From Dryocola sp031988645 (GTDB taxonomy: Bacteria; Pseudomonadota; Gammaproteobacteria; Enterobacterales; Enterobacteriaceae): 64,000 nt of DNA. A program made the translations under genes and the position numbers. Positions within the stretch are counted from its first letter, which is position 1. Each line of letters starts with the position of its first letter. The notes beneath the pieces were generated by a model that saw only the letters and a list, made by a program, of their open reading frames with translations, was not told the DNA's origin and did no database searches. The DNA is taken from the NCBI RefSeq assembly GCF_051307045.1, contig NZ_CP150452.1, forward strand, positions 930,001-994,000, written 5' to 3'. Shown here piece by piece: positions 31,901 through 37,974 of this stretch.

Positions 31901-32587
31901 GCCGTGGCCGGGAAGAATGCGGTTGAGAATAATGCGCTGAGTAGCCTTGGAGACATATTTGGTAGCCAAGGTGCGAAGTATTTTGAAGGAGCAGGAACAT
32001 TAGAAGAGCAGCTTGCAACTGATGGCTCACTGACTGCTCAGGAAAAACAGGCTATCAGGGATCATTACCGCAAAGGTGATCTACCAGAAGATGTCATTAA
32101 AGCCATTCTGGAAAAAAATCCTGGGTCAGATACCGTAATGGCATTGCTTCAGGCCGAAACTACTGGGGATTATGCGTTAGCTGTATTATCGTCATTACCG
32201 GCGGAGCGAGCTTTGGCCTTATTAGGTAAATTAGGAAAGCTTGTTATAAAAGAAACAGCGAGTCCCGTTAAAAATGCATTAACAGAGATATCTCAAAAAC
32301 AACTGGATAAGAAATTCAAACATGCTATTGATTTTGGTATAGAGACAACGAAGAAAAATCCAGCAACACTAAAACAGTATGCCTCAGCAATTGAAAGTCA
32401 TATGGAAGATATTGCTACAGCAGAGAAGGGAACTTACGGTTTTGTTAAAGATTCAAAGGTTTACTTTAATTCAAATACTAATAATGCTGTTGTTCTAGAT
32501 AAATCAGGTGGTTTTGTCACTGGGTTCAAATTAACACCAGGTACGCCACAGTATGAAAATTATATTAAAAATGGGGTGTTACGATGA
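22942..32587 (+). pseudogene. cdiA: Contact-dependent inhibition toxin CdiA (frame broken by one surplus base)
   Basis: Giant exported filament that delivers a C-terminal toxin into neighbouring cells. One C too many in GGCCC at 26548-26552 splits it; without it the protein has 3214 residues. Order: signal peptide (1-34), TPS/haemagglutination domain with VANPYGITCNGCGFINTPN (about 45-260), FHA-1 repeats (about 290-1380), an AT-rich receptor-binding region (about 1386-1570), a Tyr/Pro-rich region (about 1635-1830), FHA-2 repeats (1830-2800), a pretoxin region ending in VENN (2994-2997) and a 217-residue toxin tip. The tip ends in a colicin D-like domain from KKFKHAIDFGIE to GGFVTGFKLTPGTPQYE. 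TGA overlaps the immunity gene start. No complete cdiB lies upstream. Confidence 0.9.
31283..31935. repeat. Direct repeat of the cdiA pretoxin region, copy in cdiA
   Basis: The 650 bases leading up to and including the VENN codons recur nearly base for base at 33420-34073, before the second toxin tip. A shorter third copy, about 180 bases, lies at 37505-37685. The sequence after VENN is unrelated between this copy and the second. Confidence 0.9.
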
Positions 32588-32853
32588 GCTTTGTTGTTCT
32601 GGAGTTTGCTAAGTCATTTGTTCGAGGAAGAATTAATGGCACGGTTTTTGCCGAGGCTTATAGTGAGTTATGGAGAATCGAACGGGATTCAGGCCTTATA
32701 TTGAAAGATGAAGAAAAACTAAGCGAATGCTTATCAAGCATATTTTGCTTGGCTGATCTATATAATCCTGAACTGGATAGAGAGGACTATGAATTAGATG
32801 AAGATCAATTGCGAGATCAAATATCTAAATTAGTAGATGAACTAACAAATTAA
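32584..32853 (+). CDS. cdiI: CdiI immunity protein, colicin D immunity-like
   Basis: 89 residues, acidic, mostly helical. It starts within the cdiA stop (ATGA), the usual coupling of toxin and immunity. The end, IFCLADLYNPELDREDYELD, followed by EDQLRDQISKLVDEL, resembles the colicin D immunity protein (about 87 residues, with a similar FEPDADRANYEID block). This agrees with the colicin D-like fold of the adjacent CdiA tip. It should bind and block that nuclease in the producing cell. Base composition is AT-rich compared with the chromosomal flanks. Confidence 0.8.
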   Translation: MSFVVLEFAKSFVRGRINGTVFAEAYSELWRIERDSGLILKDEEKLSECLSSIFCLADLYNPELDREDYELDEDQLRDQISKLVDELTN

Positions 32854-32865
32854 TATATCTCACAT

Positions 32866-32899
32866 AAAGGATCCCGGCCATCAAGCCGGGATCCTTTTA
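32866..32899 (+). terminator. Terminator after the first cdiI
   Basis: AGGATCCCGGC (32868-32878) pairs with GCCGGGATCCT (32885-32895), followed by TTTT. A related hairpin stands after the third immunity gene at 36970-37000. Confidence 0.88.
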
Positions 32900-32919
32900 C
32901 CTGTCAGGTAGTTATCAAC

Positions 32920-33345
32920 TCAACTTCCCGATAGCGGGGGCTTCTTCGCCATGACCATCTCAATAAAATCAGTGCCCTGCCGCTGCCTGTGGAGCGGGAG
33001 TTTACAGACCTTCCTCAGCGTCAGCATGACCTCCGGCTCCGGCGGCAGTGGAGGAATAACGACAGGCTCCTGAGCCGTAAGTACCAGACAACCGGGCATC
33101 ACATGTACTTTAAGCGGCGTCCCGGTCTCAAATCCTGCATCAGCCAGCCAGCCGCCCTTAAGCGTGATGGCGGTGGCCTTTTTATGCGTCTCCCAGTCGC
33201 GGATGTAACCTACGGTTTAACGGCGGGTTTTTAGTTCCGGCACTTCAGTTGTGACAACTTCTGACTTAGAATTTTTCTCAGCTGAGAATAATGTGCTGGG
33301 CTGTTCGCCGACGACTTGTACTAATAATCCTGGTGATGATCCCAT
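32920..33345 (-). pseudogene. SymE-like protein, copy 1 (internal stop)
   Basis: The minus strand encodes ...EVVTTEVPELKTRR, a TAA at 33217-33219, then TVGYIRDWETHKKATAITLK, GGWLADAGFETGTPLKVHVM, LVLTAQEP and a C-terminus VMLTLRKVCKL. This is the SymE family (SpoVT/AbrB-like fold; E. coli SymE is an SOS-induced protein first described as an endoribonuclease). The second copy at 37 kb has TAT (Tyr) at the stop position, so a single change created it. The tail KKPPLSGS also differs from the family. The start at 33345 is uncertain. Confidence 0.65.
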
Positions 33346-33606
33346 GCGCGGCAGTGGTCTGGATGGCAGCACCGCAGTCGGGTCATGACCTGACGCTTTC
33401 AGCCAGCGTGATAATAGCCTCCATGCCAACGGCAGCATTGCGCCCATCTTTGACAAGGAAAAAGAGCAGCAGCGCCTGAAGGAGGCGCAGGTCCTCAGCC
33501 AGATTAACGGGCAGATGAGCAACATCGTCATCACGCTGGGTGAGACCGCAGGCATGAAGGCGGCCAGGGAGAAACACGGTAACCTGAGCGATGCGGAGCT
33601 GCGCAA
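33130..33606. repeat. Long direct repeat, copy 1 (symE 5' part, linker, cdiA piece)
   Basis: This stretch is repeated with high identity at 37212-37685. Both copies contain the SymE-like N-terminal part, the same non-coding linker, the junction GACCTGACGCTTTCAGCCAG, and the same cdiA pretoxin start. It is direct evidence that the toxin modules multiplied by segmental duplication. Confidence 0.85.
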
Positions 33607-35075
33607 CACTCAGGAATACAGAGATACCGTGAAGGGGTACGGCACGGGCAGCACGCCGCAGATGGTGGTGCAGGGCCATCACGGGCATACTGGGCGGGCT
33701 GAATGCGGACAACTTCGGCCAGGCGCTGGCAGGGGGGCTCAGTCCGGCGATGGCGCAGGCCATCAGGCATGCCACCGGGGATAACCGGGAAGCGAACCTG
33801 ATGACGCATGCGGTGTGGGGCGCACTGGCAGCCCAGCTGGGCGGGAACAGTGCCGCAGCGGGAGCGGCAGGGGCGTTCAGCGGTGAGGCGGCAGCGCAGT
33901 ACATCATCAGTAACTACTACGGTGGTAAAACTGATAACCTGAGCGAGCAGGAACGCCAGCAAATCAGCACGCTGGCAACGATAGCAGCGGGGATAGCCGG
34001 AGGCCTGAGCGGTAACAGTACAGAGGCGGCAGGTGCCGGTGCCGTGGCCGGGAAGAATGCGGTTGAGAATAACTATCTGAGCGTGCAGGAGAAGACGGAG
34101 CTTGAGATAGCGAAACAGAAACTCAACAGTAAAGATCCGGCAGAGCGGGAGAAAGCGCAGCAGAAATACGATGAACTGCGTGAAAAAGATATCACCAGCG
34201 ATAAGAAGGTTATCGACGCCTGCGGTAACGGTGCGGCAGGGAGCGCTGCCTGTGCGAGTGCGCGACTGGAGGTTATCGCCGCCAAAGGCGAGTACGAGAA
34301 CACCGGCAACTATAACTCGAAAGCCAGCCAGCAATATGCGGATGCTTACGGCCAGATAGTGAACCTGCTGAATATCACCAGCGTTGATGCACAAAATCAA
34401 CAGCAGGTGAAGAATGCGATGGTGAACTATGCCATGGTGCAGTTTGGTGTCGATAAGGCGACAGCAAAGTCATACGTTGAAACTTATGATGGAATGAAGG
34501 TTGTAGCGGCTTCGATGGCACCAGTAATAGGTGCTGCTGCGGCCAGTAAGATAGAGGTTCTGGCTGGTAAACAACGGTTGTCTAATAGTTTCGAGGTTAG
34601 CTCACTCCCAGATGCAAATGGGAAAAATCACATCACAGCTGTAAAAGGTGATGCTAAAATACCTGTCGATAAGATTGAACTATATATGCGTGGTAAAGCC
34701 TCTGGTGACTTGGAATCTTTGCAAACAGAATATAACTCTTTAAAACATGCAAAAATTAGCAGCCAAAAAGAATTTGCAAAAGATCCAAGTAATGCTAAAA
34801 GGATGGAAGTGTTAGAAAAACAAATCCATAATATTGAGCGTTCTCAAGATATGGCTCGTGTATTAGAACAAGCAGGTATAGTGAATACTGCCAGTAATAA
34901 CAGCAAGATAATGGATAAGTTACTGGACTCAGCACAGGGTGCTACGTCTTCAAATAGACAAACATCTATTGTTGTATCAGGGCCTAACGGTAACGTAAGG
35001 GTTTATGCTACATGGACAATATTACCTGATGGCACGAAAAGACTTTCAACTGTTAATACGGGAGCATTCAAATGA
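33387..35075 (+). pseudogene. Orphan cdiA 3' module 2 (pretoxin region plus second toxin tip)
   Basis: A headless piece of cdiA. 33387-33408 copies FHA-2 sequence of cdiA (29033-29054), then jumps to the pretoxin region (from 33420). One surplus G in GGGCC at 33673-33677 breaks the frame; the matching site in cdiA reads GGCC. VENN is at 34062-34073. Next comes a ~110-residue domain (LSVQEKTELEIAKQKLNSKD...) shared with module 3, with two Cys (VIDACGNG, SAACASARLE), likely the cytoplasm-entry domain. The last ~200 residues are helical and end SIVVSGPNGNVRVYATWTI; I do not recognise this toxin. No signal peptide exists, so the tip could be used only after recombination into cdiA. ATGA links it to its immunity gene. 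Confidence 0.75.
34062..34410. repeat. Direct repeat of the post-VENN domain, copy 1
   Basis: About 349 bases from VENN onward recur with only scattered changes at 35786-36134, before a different toxin tip. This shared block would allow one toxin tip to replace another by homologous recombination. Confidence 0.9.
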
Positions 35076-35557
35076 TAAATGTGAATAGTACCGAAAAGGA
35101 TATTGAAGGTTTAGAAAGTTACCTAGCTAATGGCTATGTAGAGGCTAACTCTTTTAACGATCCAGAGGATGATGCGTTAGAGTGTCTCAGTGATTTATTA
35201 GTTAAAGATTCGGAATGCTGTCTGTCATTTTGTAAAAAAATACTTAATTCAAATAACATTGATGGTGTTTTCATTAAAGGTTCAGCACTGAATTTCTTAT
35301 TGTTGTCAGAACAGTGGCCTTACGCCTTTGAGTATTTGACAGGTAATGCAGAAAATATAACTCTTGCAGAGCTTGAAAAGGCGCTGTTCTACTTTTATTG
35401 TGCAAAAAATGAGACAGATCCTTATCCTGTACCAGAGGGTTTATTCAAAAAACTAATGAAAAGATATGAAGAACTGAAAAATGATCCTAGTGCAAAATTT
35501 TATCATCTTTATGAGACGTACAATGATTTTTCCAAAGCTTACCCTCTGAATAATTAG
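35072..35557 (+). CDS. Putative immunity protein 2
   Basis: 161 residues, AT-rich, acidic, predicted mostly helical (e.g. ALECLSDLLVKDSECCLSFC, LEKALFYFYCAKN). Its ATG overlaps the TGA of the second toxin tip, and that position is the argument for immunity function. I do not recognise the family; helical repeat immunity proteins often look like this. It has an intact frame, so it may protect against sibling cells carrying this toxin even though the toxin module has no head. Confidence 0.65.
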   Translation: MINVNSTEKDIEGLESYLANGYVEANSFNDPEDDALECLSDLLVKDSECCLSFCKKILNSNNIDGVFIKGSALNFLLLSEQWPYAFEYLTGNAENITLAELEKALFYFYCAKNETDPYPVPEGLFKKLMKRYEELKNDPSAKFYHLYETYNDFSKAYPLNN

Positions 35558-35770
35558 AAGCTATCGCCCAGGGAATATTGTCTATGACTGCATGGAAGGA
35601 TTATGGGCATAGTGTGTTGGGAGCTGTTCTTTAACAGATTTGGGGGAAATAGTGTAACAGGCTGAAAAGGCGCATCAGGGCAAAAAGTTGTTACGCCGGA
35701 AACACAGCGAGAAAAATGGTTATAACAACAGAAAGTACAGGGAAAACAGATTTCGTCCAGGCAATCTGCA
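35558..35770 (+). other. Unassigned spacer between modules 2 and 3
   Basis: 213 AT-rich bases with stops in all frames and no recognisable protein or terminator. Its place suggests eroded remains of the pretoxin end of module 3 or of a lost gene. Confidence 0.35.
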
Positions 35771-36670
35771 ATGGATAAAGTTGTTGTTGAGAATAACTGG
35801 CTGAGCGTGTCGGAGAAGACAGAGCTTGAGATAGCGAAACAGAAACTCAACAGCAAAGACCCGGCAGAGCGGGAGAAAGCGCAGCAGAAATACGATGAAC
35901 TGCGTGAAAAAGATATCACCAGCGATAAGAAGGTTATCGACGCCTGCGGTAACGGTGCGGCAGGGAGCGCGGCCTGTGCGAGTGCGCGACTGGAGGTTAT
36001 CGCCGCCAAAGGCGAGTACGAGAACACCGGCAACTATAACTCGAAAGCCAGCCAGCAGTACGCGGATGCTTACGGCCAGATAGTGAACCTGCTGAATATC
36101 ACCAGCGTTGATGCGCAGAATCAGCAGCAGGTGACGGATGCACTGACACAGTATGCAATGGATGTGCTGGGTGTGGATCGCCAGACTGCTCAGAGTTATG
36201 CAGAAACCAAGCAAGGAATGGATATCATCGTTGCTTCGGTGACGCCTATGTTAGGTAGTGCTGCGGCAAGTAAACTGGGAAATATAAGTATAGATGCTAA
36301 TACAAAAGCATCATTACTTAAAGAAATGACATCTCAAGGAATAAAATACACTCCTGAAAATATTGTACAGGTTGCCAAAAACGCGGATGGGAAAATTGTC
36401 TTTCTTGAAACTGGTAATAGTAAGGCCGGATTGCAGCACATCACTGGAGAACACGCAAAAGACTTTGCTAATATAGGTGTATCTGAAACACAAATACCTG
36501 GCGTGGTAATGAAAGCTGTTGCGGAAGGAAAAATTGTTGGATATCAAGGAAAAGGAACGGGCCGTCCAATATATGAAACAGTTATAAATGGTGAAATTCA
36601 TCGCCTCGCAATTACTGTATCTAGTAATGGTTTTATGGTAGGTGCTAATCCTGCCGGGAGAGTAAAATGA
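35771..36670 (+). CDS. Orphan CdiA-CT module 3 (VENN, entry domain, third toxin tip)
   Basis: 299 residues from an ATG five codons before VENN (35786-35797). Residues about 6-120 are the same entry domain as in module 2 (copy at 35786-36134), then a different region with TPMLGSAAASKLG, and a C-terminal ~110 residues beginning GIKYTPENIVQVAKN with KAGLQHITGEHAKDFANIGV, GYQGKGTGRPIYE and VSSNGFMVGANPAG. The His-containing GLQHI block and the beta-rich end recall CdiA ribonuclease tips of the barnase/EndoU/colicin/RelE type, but the exact family is uncertain. There is no signal peptide. The stop overlaps the next start (ATGA). Confidence 0.7.
   Translation: MDKVVVENNWLSVSEKTELEIAKQKLNSKDPAEREKAQQKYDELREKDITSDKKVIDACGNGAAGSAACASARLEVIAAKGEYENTGNYNSKASQQYADAYGQIVNLLNITSVDAQNQQQVTDALTQYAMDVLGVDRQTAQSYAETKQGMDIIVASVTPMLGSAAASKLGNISIDANTKASLLKEMTSQGIKYTPENIVQVAKNADGKIVFLETGNSKAGLQHITGEHAKDFANIGVSETQIPGVVMKAVAEGKIVGYQGKGTGRPIYETVINGEIHRLAITVSSNGFMVGANPAGRVK
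35786..36134. repeat. Direct repeat of the post-VENN domain, copy 2
   Basis: Second copy of the block at 34062-34410; both encode VENN and the domain LEIAKQKLNSKDPAEREKAQ through NLLNITSVDAQNQQQV. Differences are few and mostly silent, so the duplication is recent or kept alike by gene conversion. Confidence 0.9.
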
Positions 36671-36963
36671 AAATGATAAAGTTAATGGCGGATTATTACT
36701 CATTTCCACTATGGGAAAATTCTCCTGGAGAAGTCGGTAATATTGATCCGGAAAGCTTACCCCTTTCTGAGGAGCTAAAGGAACGACTTGATAATTGGTC
36801 AGAAAAATATGACTCAATATTCAATGATGAAGACCCAGCAGCATCAGGCTTTGAGACAAAGGAAGATGAATTAAATTTTATTAGAGATGGTAGAGAGTTA
36901 GCTAAATTACTTCAGCTAGAATTGGGCGATACTTATCAAATCACATATTACTCTGATTATTAA
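36667..36963 (+). CDS. Putative immunity protein 3
   Basis: 98 residues, strongly acidic (many Asp and Glu), AT-rich. It begins MKMIKLMADYYSFPLWENSP and ends GDTYQITYYSDY. The start overlaps the stop of the third toxin tip, as with the other two pairs, and a terminator follows directly. This small acidic form is common in immunity proteins to basic nuclease tips. I do not recognise the family by sequence. Confidence 0.68.
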   Translation: MKMIKLMADYYSFPLWENSPGEVGNIDPESLPLSEELKERLDNWSEKYDSIFNDEDPAASGFETKEDELNFIRDGRELAKLLQLELGDTYQITYYSDY

Positions 36964-36969
36964 ATGAAC

Positions 36970-37000
36970 TAAATCCCGGCCACTGCACCGGGATTTTACT
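36970..37000 (+). terminator. Terminator after the third immunity gene
   Basis: AATCCCGG (36972-36979) pairs with CCGGGATT (36988-36995), with T bases after. It is the counterpart of the hairpin at 32866-32899. Confidence 0.8.
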
Positions 37001-37023
37001 TTATATGCCAGACAGTTAACGTC

Positions 37024-37429
37024 TTACCGCTGCGGCTTACTGATCACTTCGATCAGCTCAGTAACCTGTTTTTGCTTGCGGGCGGAGAACTTACAGACCC
37101 TGCGCAGGATCTGCATGATCTCCGGCTCGGGCGGCGGAGCCGGGAGCGGCTCCTGAGCGGTGAGCACCAGACAGTCGTGCATCACCCGCACCTTCAGCGG
37201 TATGCCGGCCCTGAATCCCGCATCATCCAGCCAGCCGCCCTTAAGCGTGATGGCGGTAGCCTTTTTATACGTCTTCCAGTCGCGGATGTAACCCACGGTA
37301 TAACGACGGGTTTTTTAGCTCCGGGGCTTCAGTTGTGACAACTTCTGACTGAGAATTTTTCTCAGCTGAGAATAATATGCTGGGCTGTTCGCCGACGACT
37401 TGTGCTAATGATCCTGGTGATGATCCCAT
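37024..37429 (-). pseudogene. SymE-like protein, copy 2 (frame changed in a T run)
   Basis: The conserved SymE body is intact: VGYIRDWKTYKKATAITLKG, GWLDDAGFRAGIPLKVRVMH, LVLTAQEPLPAPPPEPEIMQ and ILRRVCKFSARKQKQVTELI. From GTG at 37296 it gives 90 residues. The N-terminal extension (EVVTTEAPELK) is one frame away because the run at 37311-37316 has six T bases where copy 1 has five. The body alone may still be made from the GTG. Like copy 1 it lies antisense between a toxin/immunity terminator and a cdiA fragment. Function in this setting is unknown. Confidence 0.68.
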
Positions 37430-37685
37430 GCGCGGCAGTGGTCTGGATGGCAGCATCGCAGGCGGGTCATGACCTGACGCTTTCAGCCAGCGTGATAATA
37501 GCCTCCACGCCAATGGCAGCATTGCGCCCATCTTTGACAAGGAAAAAGAGCAGCAGCGCCTGAAGGAGGAGCAGGTACTCAGCCAGATTAACGGGCAGAT
37601 GAGCATCATCACGCTGGGTGAGACCGCAGGCATGAAGGCGGCCAGGGAGAAACACGGTAACCTGAGCGATGCGGAGCTGCGTAAC
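37212..37685. repeat. Long direct repeat, copy 2 (symE 5' part, linker, cdiA piece)
   Basis: Second copy of the segment at 33130-33606, including the same junction at 37471-37492. It differs by scattered substitutions, one extra T, and a six-base loss in the cdiA part. Confidence 0.85.
37471..37685 (+). pseudogene. Truncated cdiA fragment 3 at the island end
   Basis: Starts with the same FHA-2 scrap (37471-37492) and pretoxin sequence as module 2, has lost six bases after GGGCAGATGAGCA, and ends abruptly at 37685 after DAELRN. It has no VENN, toxin or immunity part. It is the remnant of a further module that was deleted toward malZ. Confidence 0.8.
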
Positions 37686-37974
37686 CTCCCTCGCAGTTTT
37701 ATGCAAACCGTTAGTTATTCATGCATTAACAGGTTAATAAATAAGAAAAATAACCGAATTATTTTATGTTGGTTACCGCTGGAATCTAAGGGTCTCAGAA
37801 CCTTAGTCCGGTGTGGCGCAAAGCTACCCGCTTCCCTCTGGCGGGTTCCTGGCTTTATAGCTAACGTTATTTCTCCACCCCCGCTTTCCTCCCCCAAATT
37901 AAATGAGAATGGGGAGTGACGCAGCTACCGGCTGTGGCAAGGTGGCGTCAATTTTAAGACACGGGGAAGTTACT
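37686..37974 (+). other. Spacer between the CDI island and malZ
   Basis: 289 bases with no gene I can support. The first part is AT-rich and unlike the preceding repeat, so the island boundary lies near 37685. The last part, with ACGGGGAAGT, supplies the malZ ribosome site. No transposase, attachment site or tRNA is visible at either end of the island. Confidence 0.4.

Noticed and set aside
22942..32587. The repetitive cdiA sequence as a CRISPR array or DNA repeat array
   Set aside because: The periodicity is that of degenerate FHA protein repeats in an open frame; there are no identical short repeats with regular spacers.
22653..37974. Prophage or insertion sequence as carrier of the CDI island
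   Set aside because: No transposase, integrase, phage structural gene, terminal inverted repeat or target duplication could be seen; the only long repeats are the internal cdiA and symE segments.
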